Shown here one piece after another: positions 49,731 to 58,992 of a DNA stretch of 64,000 nucleotides (its first letter is position 1; every line of letters begins with the position of its first letter). The notes under the pieces were generated by a model. It searched no databases, was not told the DNA's origin, and saw only the letters and a list, made by a program, of their open reading frames with translations. Source of the stretch: DATBLQ01 sp036555325 (GTDB taxonomy: Bacteria > Pseudomonadota > Alphaproteobacteria > Rhizobiales > Aestuariivirgaceae); the NCBI GenBank assembly GCA_036555325.1, contig DATBLQ010000002.1, positions 1 through 64,000 of the forward strand, written 5' to 3'. A program made the translations under genes and the position numbers.

Positions 49731-51221
49731 ATGCAGTCTGAGGTTTTGACACCGGTCGAAATGCGGGCGGCAGAGCAAACGGCCATCGCGGCCAGCTCCT
49801 CCGCTCGAGAGCTCATGGAATGCGCTGGAAGCGCCGTCGCCGCTGAAATTCTCAAACAGTGGACGAGGCGTTCCGTTCTTGTGCTGTGTGGCCCCGGCAA
49901 CAATGGAGGCGATGGATTTGTGGTCGCTCGCCGTCTCAGAAAGGCGGGCTGGCCGGTCCAGATTGCTTCGACGGTGGGTCTGGCCTCCCTTCGCGGCGAT
50001 GCTGCTTTCATGGCTGGGCTTTGGGAGGGCGATATTGTCACGCCTCCCGATATCTCGTCCCTTGAGAATGTCGGCTTGGTCGTTGACGGACTTTTCGGCA
50101 CCGGGCTCTCACGTCCCTTGGAGGGGGAATTAGCCCAACTCATTGAGAAGCTGAACGCCCTGCGAATTCCGACAATCGCAGTGGACCTTCCGAGCGGCGT
50201 GGAAGGATCGACAGGGGATGTCCGCGGCCCTGCGGTGCGAGCAACCGCGACGGTAGCATTTTGTCGCAAGAAGCCAGCTCACCTTCTTCTTCCCGGACGC
50301 GCCTATTGCGGCGAAATCGTTGTCGCGAACATCGGCATCCCCGATTCGGTGATCAAAGCGCTCAATCCGATGCTCCACGAAAACTCGCCCCGGCTGTGGA
50401 CTCTTCCCAGGCGGACACTGAGCGCTCACAAATTCGACGCTGGCCACGCCATAGTGGCAAGCGGAGGTCCCTGGAGCACTGGCGCAGCGCGATTGGCAGC
50501 CCATGCGGCCCAGCGGAGTGGTGCGGGATTGGTCACCATTGCGTCTCCGACCGCTGCATTGATGGTGAATGCTGCGCACCTCACGTCGATCATGTTGGCC
50601 GAAGTTGATAGCGCCTTGGCGCTTGCCGGCTTTCTCAAAGATCCGCGACGCAACGTCATCCTGCTGGGCCCGGCTCTGGGCATAAGCAGTGAGTCTCGCG
50701 CCAAGGTGCGTGCCGCACTGGCATCGGGCCGGGCGACGGTTCTCGATGCCGATGCGCTGACGTCTTTCGAAGACAGCCCGCACGAGCTGTTCGAAGCCAT
50801 TGCAGAGCTTCCTGGACGACCCGTTCTAATGACACCGCACACAGGCGAGTTTGCCCGCCTTTTCAAGAACGCTCCCGAAGGCTCGAAAGTGGATAAGGCA
50901 CGTTTTGCCGCCGCTGCCTCTGGCGCCATCGTAATCTACAAGGGCGCAGACACCGTCATCGCGTCCCCCGCTGGGGCCGCCATCATAAACGCCAACGCGC
51001 CCGCTTGGCTTGCCACCGCCGGCTCTGGTGATGTGCTTGCAGGAATCATCGCCGGTTTGCTCGCCCAGGCAATGCCGCCACTTCAAGCGGCGGCCGCAGC
51101 GACCTATATTCATGGCGAGGCCGCCAATCGGCTGGGCGCCGGGCTCATCGCCGAAGATTTGATTGGGCAAATCCCGTTTGTTCTAAGGCGACTGCACCGG
51201 AACAAAACTTCATTGGCATGA
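49731..51221 (+). CDS. nnr: Bifunctional NAD(P)H-hydrate epimerase / ADP-dependent dehydratase
   Basis: 496 residues. The N-terminal YjeF_N epimerase shows GPGNNGGDGFVVARRL (about 54-69) and VDGLFGTG; the C-terminal dehydratase has TPHTGEFARL, YKGADTVIA and the nucleotide loop GSGDVLAGIIAGL. Together they repair hydrated NAD(P)H. TAGGT lies before the ATG. It starts 152 bp from the divergent TadG-like gene and is followed by tRNA-Leu. Confidence 0.95.
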   Translation: MQSEVLTPVEMRAAEQTAIAASSSARELMECAGSAVAAEILKQWTRRSVLVLCGPGNNGGDGFVVARRLRKAGWPVQIASTVGLASLRGDAAFMAGLWEGDIVTPPDISSLENVGLVVDGLFGTGLSRPLEGELAQLIEKLNALRIPTIAVDLPSGVEGSTGDVRGPAVRATATVAFCRKKPAHLLLPGRAYCGEIVVANIGIPDSVIKALNPMLHENSPRLWTLPRRTLSAHKFDAGHAIVASGGPWSTGAARLAAHAAQRSGAGLVTIASPTAALMVNAAHLTSIMLAEVDSALALAGFLKDPRRNVILLGPALGISSESRAKVRAALASGRATVLDADALTSFEDSPHELFEAIAELPGRPVLMTPHTGEFARLFKNAPEGSKVDKARFAAAASGAIVIYKGADTVIASPAGAAIINANAPAWLATAGSGDVLAGIIAGLLAQAMPPLQAAAAATYIHGEAANRLGAGLIAEDLIGQIPFVLRRLHRNKTSLA

Positions 51222-51242
51222 GCCAGACGCCTTTGCTATAGA
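51213..51242 (+). promoter_or_regulatory. Candidate promoter of tRNA-Leu
   Basis: TTGGCA at 51213-51218, an 18-bp spacer and TATAGA at 51237-51242, 34 bp before the tRNA. It begins inside the last codons of nnr, so the tRNA and the genes after it need not depend on nnr transcription. Confidence 0.5.
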
Positions 51243-51276
51243 AGCGCCCGATTGCGAAGCCCCCGGTCGCTCGAAC

Positions 51277-51362
51277 GCGGGCGTGGTGAAATTGGCAGAC
51301 ACGCAGGATTTAGGTTCCTGTGGGCATAGCCCGTGGGGGTTCAAGTCCCTCCGCCCGCACCA
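51277..51362 (+). tRNA. tRNA-Leu (anticodon TAG)
   Basis: Acceptor GCGGGCG pairs with CGCCCGC, followed by A and an encoded CCA. The anticodon stem CAGGA/TCCTG holds the loop TTTAGGT (anticodon TAG). The long variable arm gives 86 nt, as expected for a class II tRNA. It lies between nnr and tig. Confidence 0.97.
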
Positions 51363-51455
51363 ATTTCGCCTGTGGAAAGGGCCACGGGTCTTCGCAGTGC
51401 TCCACGGCAAATGCCCGCACGTCGGCGCGGGCGCGCGACAGGGATCGTTAGGAAC

Positions 51456-52970
51456 ATGCAAGTCACCGAAACCGTCAATGAGGGCCTGAAGCGCTCACTC
51501 AAGGTGGTAGTCGATGCTTCGGAGCTGGAGCAGGATTTTTCTTCCCGCCTCGGTGAGCTGAGCGGCCAGGTCCGCTTGAAGGGCTTCCGTCCGGGCAAGG
51601 TTCCGGTGAGCCACCTGCGCCGGGTGTTCGGCAAATCTGTGATGGCGGAAGTCGTTCAGAAGAAGGTCGACGATTCGACCAAGCGCGCTTTGGCCGAGCG
51701 CCAGCTGAAGCCTGCCTATTCCCCGCAGATTGAATTGCCGCAAGATCAGGAGGAAATGCAGAAAGTGATGGAAGGCAAGGGGGATCTGGCCTTCACAATG
51801 ACATTCGAGATCGTTCCCCAGATTGAAGTGAAGGACTTCGGCACGATCGAAATTGATAGGATGACCGTCGATGTGGCCGACGAGCATATCGACGAAGCGC
51901 TGAAGAAGATCGCCGGCCAGCACAAGAACTTCAAACCGAAGGAGCAGGGCGCCAAGGCTGAAAGCGGCGACCGTGTCGTCATATCGTTCCTTGGCAAGAT
52001 CGACGGCGAGCCCTTCGAGGGAGGGAGTGCTGATGATGTGCCGCTGGAACTGGGCTCCGGCCAGTTCATCCCCGGATTTGAAGACCAGTTGATCGGCGCT
52101 GAGATTGGTGAAGCTCTTTCTGTGAACGTGAATTTTCCCGCCGATTACAGCGTAGCGAAATTAGCCGGCAAGCCGGCTGTTTTCGATGTCCAGGTAAAGG
52201 CCGTCGAGGCGTCAAGCTCGACGGAAATCGACGACGCTCTGGCACAAAAGCTAGGCTTGGAGAATCTCGCCGCGCTGAAGGACAATGTGAAGAATCGCAT
52301 TAGCGTCGAGTTCGCGCAAATGTCGGCGATGAAGCTCAAGCGCGATATGTTGGACCGGCTCGATGCGCAGTACAACTTTGACCTGCCTCAGCGTCTGGTC
52401 GATGCCGAGTTCAATCAAATCTGGTTGGCGCTCCAGCGAGAAATGCAACGCTCGGGCAAGACTTTTGTCGATGAGGGAACGACCGAGGACGAGGCTCGCA
52501 AGGAATACCAGGCGATTGCCAACCGCCGTGTGCGGCTTGGTCTGCTGCTTGGAACGGTAGGAGAGCAGGCGGGCATCACCATCACTGATGAGGAAATGCA
52601 GCGGGCTCTTATCGATAGGGCGCGCCAGTTTCCGGGACAAGAGCGAAGGGTCATCGACTACTATCGCAAGAATTCCAACGCGCTGCTTGAACTGCGCGGT
52701 CCCGTCTTCGAACAAAAGGTCGTGGACTATATCGTAGCCCAGGCGAAAGTTGCCGAGAAAAAAGTCACTCGCGAAGAACTCGCCCGCGCTGTGGAAGAAG
52801 ACCAGGACTTTCCAACGCACGAGTTCGACGATCGAGATCAAACGCCTCACGAGCATGACCACACTCACGAGCACGACCATGCCCACGAGCACGACCATGC
52901 CCACGAGCACGACCACGACCATGCCCACGAGCAGGAGCACGGCAAGGTTCGGGAGCGCGAGGGACGTTAG
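51456..52970 (+). CDS. tig: Trigger factor with histidine-rich C-terminal tail
   Basis: 504 residues against about 430-490 in relatives. The ribosome-binding signature KGFRPGKVP lies near residues 42-50 (GFRxGxxP), the FKBP-type prolyl isomerase domain follows at about 165-250 (GDRVVISFLGKIDGEPFEGG), and then the long C-terminal chaperone arms. The last 40 residues (465-495) are a His/Asp/Glu repeat such as HDHTHEHDHAHEHD. ATG 51456 is the first start after tRNA-Leu, preceded by TTAGGA. It folds nascent chains at the ribosome exit. The tail probably binds metal ions. Confidence 0.96.
   Translation: MQVTETVNEGLKRSLKVVVDASELEQDFSSRLGELSGQVRLKGFRPGKVPVSHLRRVFGKSVMAEVVQKKVDDSTKRALAERQLKPAYSPQIELPQDQEEMQKVMEGKGDLAFTMTFEIVPQIEVKDFGTIEIDRMTVDVADEHIDEALKKIAGQHKNFKPKEQGAKAESGDRVVISFLGKIDGEPFEGGSADDVPLELGSGQFIPGFEDQLIGAEIGEALSVNVNFPADYSVAKLAGKPAVFDVQVKAVEASSSTEIDDALAQKLGLENLAALKDNVKNRISVEFAQMSAMKLKRDMLDRLDAQYNFDLPQRLVDAEFNQIWLALQREMQRSGKTFVDEGTTEDEARKEYQAIANRRVRLGLLLGTVGEQAGITITDEEMQRALIDRARQFPGQERRVIDYYRKNSNALLELRGPVFEQKVVDYIVAQAKVAEKKVTREELARAVEEDQDFPTHEFDDRDQTPHEHDHTHEHDHAHEHDHAHEHDHDHAHEQEHGKVREREGR
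52848..52940 (+). repeat. Tandem repeat coding the trigger-factor His-rich tail
   Basis: An 18-bp unit, CACGAGCACGACCATGCC, at 52866-52883 and 52884-52901, then a copy with a six-base insertion at 52902-52925, with shorter degenerate copies either side. It stays in frame and should be prone to slippage and length change between strains. Confidence 0.85.
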
Positions 52971-53062
52971 GATACATGGAAGGCATTAGGCCCTTCCGAT
53001 CCGATGGATGATTGCCTATCTATGCTGTGAATTGCACCTGATTCGGGTGACCGAAGGACCAC

Positions 53063-53695
53063 ATGAAAGATCCCATTGACCAGTATATGAATTTGCTTGT
53101 CCCCATGGTGGTGGAGCAGACCAGCCGTGGCGAGCGAGCATACGACATCTATTCCCGGCTTCTGAAGGAGCGCATCATATTCGTATCCGGCCCGATCGAG
53201 GACAACGTGGCATCCCTCGTCGTCGCCCAGCTGCTCTTCCTCGAGGCGGAGAATCCCAAAAAAGAGGTTTCAATGTACATCAATTCACCCGGTGGCGTTG
53301 TGACCTCCGGCATGGCGATTTACGATACCATGCAGTTTATCCGTCCGGCCGTTTCCACCACCGTCATTGGCCAGGCGGCGTCTATGGGCTCGCTCCTGCT
53401 TTGTGCAGGCGCAAAAGACATGCGATTCGCCCTGAAGAACGCCCGGGTCATGGTGCATCAGCCGTCCGGCGGCTTTCAGGGCCAGGCCTCCGACATTGAG
53501 CGCCATGCCAAGGAAATCCTTGAGATGCGAACCCGGCTCAACCATCTTTACTCTAAACATACCGGCCAGAAACTAGACGTTATAGAAGATGCGCTCGAGC
53601 GCGATACATTCTTGACGGCAGAAGGCGCTCGGGATTTCGGTCTCCTGGACAAGGTTATCGACAAACGGCCGTTGCCGGTGGAAGGGAAGGCTTAA
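53063..53695 (+). CDS. clpP: ATP-dependent Clp protease proteolytic subunit
   Basis: 210 residues. Catalytic Ser in GQAASMGSLL (about 104-113), His in VMVHQPSGG (about 130-138), and the YINSPGG oxyanion loop. It forms a tetradecameric barrel that degrades proteins fed by ClpX or ClpA. GAAGGA precedes the ATG. It lies 92 bp after tig and 204 bp before clpX. Confidence 0.97.
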   Translation: MKDPIDQYMNLLVPMVVEQTSRGERAYDIYSRLLKERIIFVSGPIEDNVASLVVAQLLFLEAENPKKEVSMYINSPGGVVTSGMAIYDTMQFIRPAVSTTVIGQAASMGSLLLCAGAKDMRFALKNARVMVHQPSGGFQGQASDIERHAKEILEMRTRLNHLYSKHTGQKLDVIEDALERDTFLTAEGARDFGLLDKVIDKRPLPVEGKA

Positions 53696-53725
53696 GCTTG
53701 ATGCTGGTTTCGGGGTTAATCCTCT

Positions 53726-53753
53726 TTGACACAGCCGCGTAATTAGCCACAAT
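53726..53753 (+). promoter_or_regulatory. Candidate clpX promoter
   Basis: TTGACA at 53726-53731, a 16-bp spacer and CACAAT at 53748-53753, about 147 bp before the clpX start. The -35 is perfect; the -10 is fair. It would allow clpX expression apart from clpP. Confidence 0.35.
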
Positions 53754-53899
53754 CAATCCTTGATTAACCAACGCAGCGCATGCTGAGATATGTCGTTGTG
53801 TCAGCCGATTTGACCGTAGCCGTTCCTTGTGTACTTTTGGACGGCGGAACAAACCCGCTAAAGGTGCGAACGCCCGGCGGGAGCGGATGAGGAAAAGGT

Positions 53900-55174
53900 A
53901 TGAGCAAGTCTAGCGGAAGCGACAGCAAAAATACTCTCTACTGCTCCTTCTGCGGAAAGTCGCAGCACGAGGTCCGCAAACTCATCGCCGGTCCGACTGT
54001 TTTTATTTGCGATGAATGCGTCGAGCTTTGCATGGACATTATCCGTGAGGAGAACAAGACCTCACTGGTGAAGTCGCGGGACGGCGTGCCCACACCGTCG
54101 GAAATCTGCAAGGTGTTGGACGACTATGTCATCGGTCAGGATTATGCAAAGCGCGTTCTCTCGGTCGCTGTGCACAATCATTACAAGCGTCTCAATCACG
54201 CTGCCAAGAACAACGACGTTGAGTTGGCCAAATCGAACATCTTGCTTGTCGGCCCGACGGGCTGCGGCAAGACGCTGCTCGCCCAAACGCTGGCGCGCAT
54301 TCTTGATGTGCCCTTCACCATGGCCGACGCGACGACACTCACCGAGGCAGGTTATGTCGGCGAGGACGTTGAGAATATCATTCTGAAATTGCTCCAGGCC
54401 GCCGACTACAATGTCGAACGCGCTCAGCGCGGCATTGTATACATCGACGAGGTCGACAAGATTTCCCGCAAGTCCGACAATCCTTCCATCACCCGCGATG
54501 TGTCGGGCGAGGGCGTGCAGCAGGCGCTTCTCAAGATCATGGAGGGAACCATTGCCTCGGTTCCTCCTCAGGGCGGGCGCAAGCATCCCCAGCAGGAATT
54601 CCTGCAGGTTGATACCACCAACATTCTGTTCGTCTGCGGCGGCGCCTTTGCCGGCCTCGAGCGTATCATCGCTGCCCGTGGCCGAGGATCCGGTATCGGC
54701 TTCAACGCCGAAGTCAAATCCCTCGATGATCGGCGCACCGGCGATATCCTTCGCGATCTTGAGCCCGAAGATCTTTTGAAGTTCGGCCTTATCCCCGAAT
54801 TTGTCGGGCGCTTGCCGGTCATTGCCACTCTCGAGGATCTCGATGAACAGGCATTGATCCAGATCCTGGTTGAGCCGAAGAACGCGCTTGCAAAGCAGTA
54901 TCAGCGGCTCTTCGAAATGGAAGACATCAAGCTGAACATCACCGAAGATGCCTTTAAATCAATTGCCAAGCGCGCCATAGAGCGCAAGACAGGCGCTCGC
55001 GGCCTCCGCTCCATCATGGAGGCGATCCTGCTCGACACCATGTTCGATCTCCCGAGCATGAACGGGGTTCAGGAAGTGGTCATTTCACGCGATGTTGTCG
55101 ACGGCGAAGCGAAGCCGTTGCTCATCTATTCCGACCGCGAAAAACCAGCCAAAATCGCGCCAGCTTCGGCGTAG
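53900..55174 (+). CDS. clpX: ATP-dependent Clp protease ATP-binding subunit ClpX
   Basis: 424 residues. Four-Cys zinc-binding domain (CSFCGK, CDECVELC, 14-40), Walker A GPTGCGKT (about 118-125), Walker B IVYIDEVDK, and the pore loop GYVGEDVE. It unfolds substrates for ClpP. In alphaproteobacteria ClpXP also degrades CtrA; a CtrA box occurs at 58190. AGGAAAAGG lies ahead of the start. Confidence 0.97.
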   Translation: MSKSSGSDSKNTLYCSFCGKSQHEVRKLIAGPTVFICDECVELCMDIIREENKTSLVKSRDGVPTPSEICKVLDDYVIGQDYAKRVLSVAVHNHYKRLNHAAKNNDVELAKSNILLVGPTGCGKTLLAQTLARILDVPFTMADATTLTEAGYVGEDVENIILKLLQAADYNVERAQRGIVYIDEVDKISRKSDNPSITRDVSGEGVQQALLKIMEGTIASVPPQGGRKHPQQEFLQVDTTNILFVCGGAFAGLERIIAARGRGSGIGFNAEVKSLDDRRTGDILRDLEPEDLLKFGLIPEFVGRLPVIATLEDLDEQALIQILVEPKNALAKQYQRLFEMEDIKLNITEDAFKSIAKRAIERKTGARGLRSIMEAILLDTMFDLPSMNGVQEVVISRDVVDGEAKPLLIYSDREKPAKIAPASA

Positions 55175-55584
55175 TAGCCACCTTTCTGGCGCTTCGTGGC
55201 AAGAATCCCCGTCGTTCTAACCTAACAATTCATCCCCTGGGGCCTGCGGAAAGCTTGTGCGGGCGAGCCTCCCGCCTGGTGGCGTCCATCTGCGCGAAGG
55301 GCTTGTCGAAGCATTACCGCGCGGGGCTGGGTGCTTCTTTGCCACTCTCTTAGGCCGGGGTTGAATTTGCGTGGTAGTGCCGCCATTTTGTTGTAGGAAT
55401 TACCAACCGACCTGCCCGAATCAGTCCTGGTTCCAAGGGTTCGGTAGAGGAAGGTTGGCTCATAGGCGCGTCACTAGGCTTGTCCAAGCTTTCTCCAATT
55501 TTCACCGCAATTTTCGCCTTCTTCAGGGGAGATCGTGGTGGCGGAATAATGGTGTCGGCGGCCCAACAATGAAAGGATTTCAAC
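55175..55584. other. Intergenic region before lon
   Basis: 410 bp. It must hold the lon promoter, perhaps a heat-shock type one, but I cannot place convincing -35/-10 boxes. No terminator and no small gene with ribosome site is seen. Confidence 0.5.
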
Positions 55585-58017
55585 ATGACTGATCCGTTAG
55601 CGAAACTGCCGAAGAGCGGATTGGCCGAGGTCATCTACCCCGTGTTGCCTTTGCGCGACATCGTTGTTTTTCCACACATGATTGTGCCGCTTTTCGTGGG
55701 GCGCGAAAAGTCGATCAAGGCGCTCGAAGAGGTGATGCGGGAAGACAAGAAGGTTCTTCTTGTCGCCCAGAAAAATGCCGCCGATGACGATCCCGCTCCC
55801 GCAGCTCTGTATGGGGTCGGCACCGTGGCTTCAGTCCTGCAGCTGCTCAAGTTACCTGACGGAACCGTAAAGGTTTTGGTGGAGGGCGCAAACCGGGCAA
55901 AGATCACCGGTTTTACCCCCCGTGAAGAATTCTATGAGGCAATTTGCGAGACGATATTGGCTGACGTCGGCACCGACCGCGAAACGGAAGCGCTGGCCCG
56001 CACCGTTGTTTCCCAGTTTGACAGCTACGTAAAGCTGAACAAGAAGGTGCCGCAGGAAGTCTTGGCCACCATTGGTCAAATCACCGACTACGCCAAGCTC
56101 GCTGATACCGTTGCGGCACACCTTGCAATAAAGCTGGCCGAGAAACAGGAGCTTCTCGAGATCCCGTCTGTGAACGGCAGGCTGGAGAAGGTGTATGCGC
56201 TGATGGAGAGCGAAATTTCCGTGCTCCAGGTCGAGAAGCGCATCCGCTCGCGGGTCAAGCGGCAGATGGAGAAGACCCAGCGCGAGTACTATCTCAACGA
56301 ACAGATGAAGGCAATCCAGAAAGAGCTCGGCGATGGCGAGGAGCGCGATGAGCTCAACGAGCTCGAGAACCGTATCAAGAACACCAAATTTTCCAAGGAG
56401 GCGCGAGAGCGCGCCGACGCGGAGCTGAAAAAACTTCGCCAAATGAGTCCTATGTCGGCGGAAGCCACGGTGGTGCGAAACTATCTCGACTGGCTGCTCG
56501 GCATTCCGTGGGGTGAGAAGAGCAAGATCAAGCGGAGCCTGGAATTTGCCGAGGACGTTCTCGACAAGGATCACTACGGCTTGGAAAAGGTGAAGGAGCG
56601 CATCGTCGAATATCTTGCCGTGCAGACGCGCACCAACAAGTTGCGCGGTCCTATCCTTTGCCTCGTCGGGCCGCCCGGCGTCGGCAAGACCTCGCTTGGA
56701 AAGTCCATTGCCAGGGCAACCGGACGCGAATTCGTTCGCATGTCGCTCGGCGGCGTTCGCGACGAGGCGGAGATCCGCGGCCACCGCCGGACGTATATCG
56801 GCTCGATGCCGGGCAAGGTGATCCAGTCCATGCGCAAGGCCAAGAAGGCCAATCCGCTTTTTCTTCTCGATGAGATCGATAAGATGGGCATGGATTTTCG
56901 CGGCGATCCCTCATCCGCACTGTTGGAGGTGCTCGATCCCGAACAGAACTCGACATTCATGGATCACTACCTCGAGGTGGAATACGACTTGTCGAGCGTG
57001 ATGTTCGTGACGACCGCGAATACGCTCAACATTCCCCCTGCCTTGATGGACCGCATGGAGATCATTCGCATCGCCGGTTATACGGAGGATGAGAAGGTTG
57101 AAATTGCCCAGCGGCACTTGATTCCAAAGACCATGGAACATCACGGCCTCAACTCCAAGGAGTTTGAGATTGGCAGGGACGCCCTGCTTGAGCTCATTCG
57201 CCGCTACACTCGGGAAGCGGGCGTGCGCAATCTTGAGCGGGAGATCAACACGCTTGCGCGCAAATCGGTGAAAGCGCTGCTCAAGTCGAAGTCGGCCAAG
57301 AAGATCAAGTTCACCAAGAAGAATCTTGAAACCTACCTCTCCGTGCCGAAATTCCGCTATGGCGAAGCCGAGCGGGAAGACCAGGTAGGCGTGGTCACTG
57401 GTCTTGCCTGGACGGAGGTCGGTGGCGAGCTGCTGACAGTCGAAGCTGTCATGATGCCGGGTAAGGGCAAGATGACGGTCACCGGCAACCTGCGGGATGT
57501 CATGAAGGAATCGATCTCTGCCGCATCGTCCTACGTACGTTCCCGCTCCATCGACTTCGGCATCAAGCCGCCGCTGTTCGACAAGCGCGATATCCACGTG
57601 CACGTGCCGGAAGGGGCGACACCAAAGGACGGTCCCTCGGCCGGAATTGCGATGGTCGCCGCCATAGTTTCCGTTATGACCGGGACGCCGGTTAGGCGGG
57701 ACGTGGCAATGACCGGTGAGATCACGTTGCGGGGCAGGGTGCTGCCCATCGGCGGATTGAAGGAAAAGCTCCTGGCTGCTCTCAGAGGCGGTATGAAAAA
57801 GGTTCTCATACCCGAGGAGAATGCTCAGGATCTCGCGGAGATTCCGGACAATGTCAAATCGGGCCTGGACATTCTCCCGGTCGCCCGCATGGATGATGCC
57901 CTGAAAATTGCTCTGACGCGCAAGCTCCAGCCCATCAAGTGGGATGAAGAAGCCGAAGAAGCTGCTGCCGCGGCGAGAGCGAAGGCATCCCGCGAGGAAG
58001 GCCTCACCGCGCATTAG
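55585..58017 (+). CDS. lon: ATP-dependent Lon protease
   Basis: 810 residues. LON N-domain (about 20-210), AAA+ module with Walker A GPPGVGKT (about 362-369) and Walker B LFLLDEIDKM, and a Ser-Lys protease domain: the catalytic Ser is in KDGPSAGIA and Lys in GLKEKLLAA. Degrades misfolded and regulatory proteins in the cytosol. GAAAGGA precedes ATG 55585. The clpP-clpX-lon order is typical for Rhizobiales. Confidence 0.97.
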   Translation: MTDPLAKLPKSGLAEVIYPVLPLRDIVVFPHMIVPLFVGREKSIKALEEVMREDKKVLLVAQKNAADDDPAPAALYGVGTVASVLQLLKLPDGTVKVLVEGANRAKITGFTPREEFYEAICETILADVGTDRETEALARTVVSQFDSYVKLNKKVPQEVLATIGQITDYAKLADTVAAHLAIKLAEKQELLEIPSVNGRLEKVYALMESEISVLQVEKRIRSRVKRQMEKTQREYYLNEQMKAIQKELGDGEERDELNELENRIKNTKFSKEARERADAELKKLRQMSPMSAEATVVRNYLDWLLGIPWGEKSKIKRSLEFAEDVLDKDHYGLEKVKERIVEYLAVQTRTNKLRGPILCLVGPPGVGKTSLGKSIARATGREFVRMSLGGVRDEAEIRGHRRTYIGSMPGKVIQSMRKAKKANPLFLLDEIDKMGMDFRGDPSSALLEVLDPEQNSTFMDHYLEVEYDLSSVMFVTTANTLNIPPALMDRMEIIRIAGYTEDEKVEIAQRHLIPKTMEHHGLNSKEFEIGRDALLELIRRYTREAGVRNLEREINTLARKSVKALLKSKSAKKIKFTKKNLETYLSVPKFRYGEAEREDQVGVVTGLAWTEVGGELLTVEAVMMPGKGKMTVTGNLRDVMKESISAASSYVRSRSIDFGIKPPLFDKRDIHVHVPEGATPKDGPSAGIAMVAAIVSVMTGTPVRRDVAMTGEITLRGRVLPIGGLKEKLLAALRGGMKKVLIPEENAQDLAEIPDNVKSGLDILPVARMDDALKIALTRKLQPIKWDEEAEEAAAAARAKASREEGLTAH

Positions 58018-58189
58018 TCCAAGGGATGAGCAGAGACGCTGTCCTCGGCCCAAGGTCGAGGGCAGCGGTAAATCTTCCCCGCTTCAAGCTGAAATCGAAT
58101 CACTTGATGAAAGCGCGTGTTCGATGCGCAGGTAGGAAGGCTTAGCGAGCGCTTTGCTTTCGCGTTGAAAAACAGCCCGCTAGCCATCA

Positions 58190-58205
58190 TTAACCGGTTG
58201 TTAAC
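58190..58205 (+). promoter_or_regulatory. CtrA box before the HU gene
   Basis: TTAA, seven bases (CCGGTTG), TTAAC: an exact match to the CtrA consensus TTAA-N7-TTAAC, 97 bp before the HU start. Cell-cycle control of HU by CtrA is therefore possible. Confidence 0.5.
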
Positions 58206-58301
58206 CGAAAAATCCTTGGATTTCGGCCATTCCGCGGCCCCTTGCGGCTGGCGGGCGTCGAGTAGCGTCCAACCAAACTCCGCTCAAGAGAAGGACCGAT
58301 C

Positions 58302-58577
58302 ATGAACAAGGTGGAACTAATCAGCAAGGTGGCGAAGGAAACCAAGCTCACCAGTCGCGACGCAACAGAGGCCATTGAGGCGACGATCGACAACATCATC
58401 AAGGCTCTGCAGAGCGGCGATGAAGTGCGGCTGGTCGGCTTCGGGATCTTCAGCGTTTCTCGTCGCAAGGCTTCGGAAGGACGCAATCCGCGCACGGGTG
58501 AAACAATCAAGATCCCGGCATCGAAGAATCCCAAATTCCGCCCGGGCAAGATTCTCAAGCAGGCCGTGAACGGTTGA
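58302..58577 (+). CDS. hupB: DNA-binding protein HU
   Basis: 91 residues, complete HU: N-terminal MNKVELISKVA, the arm GFGIFSVSRRKASEGRNPRTG in part (about 47-66), and the C-terminal NPKFRPGKILKQAVN. It bends and compacts DNA as a dimer. GAAGGA precedes the ATG. Following lon is the usual place in this order. Confidence 0.95.
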   Translation: MNKVELISKVAKETKLTSRDATEAIEATIDNIIKALQSGDEVRLVGFGIFSVSRRKASEGRNPRTGETIKIPASKNPKFRPGKILKQAVNG

Positions 58578-58763
58578 AGGGAACGGACGGGGCGACGAAC
58601 GCCTGCCAGCCCTTGTTATTCGAGGCTTGACCGATTTCTGTGCCGATGAGATTGCTCGTCTCGCGTGATTGCCGCCAAGGCCATGACGGGCAAACTCAAA
58701 AGGCCGGAGGCCGGCATCGAGCGCTTGCCTCTGCCTTCGGCTTCAGCCTATGACAGGGCATTT

Positions 58764-58838
58764 GGGCGGTTAGCTCAGCGGTAGAGCATCTCGTTTACAC
58801 CGAGAGGGTCGGGAGTTCGAAACTCTCACCGCCCACCA
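58764..58838 (+). tRNA. tRNA-Val (anticodon TAC)
   Basis: Acceptor GGGCGGT pairs with ACCGCCC, then A and encoded CCA; anticodon stem TCTCG/CGAGA with loop TTTACAC (anticodon TAC). 75 nt. It lies 187 bp after the HU gene; that gap has only a short GCCGG/CCGGC hairpin. Confidence 0.97.
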
Positions 58839-58909
58839 TCTGGAAGCCGCACCAGAGCGATGGTTGACATGGCGGGATGGGTCCTCTATCCCAGCCCCAC
58901 ACTCAGCTT

Positions 58910-58986
<77 letters not shown>

Positions 58987-58992
58987 TTTCGC

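Noticed and set aside
52251..52940. Minus-strand Val/Leu-rich frame inside tig
   Set aside because: It is the reverse reading of the His-rich repeat and trigger factor; no homologous features.
56911..58053. 380-codon minus-strand frame inside lon
   Set aside because: It is a shadow of lon, whose full protein motifs are in the plus frame.
58680..58720. Terminator after the HU gene
   Set aside because: The GCCGG/CCGGC hairpin has only 5 bp and no T tract.
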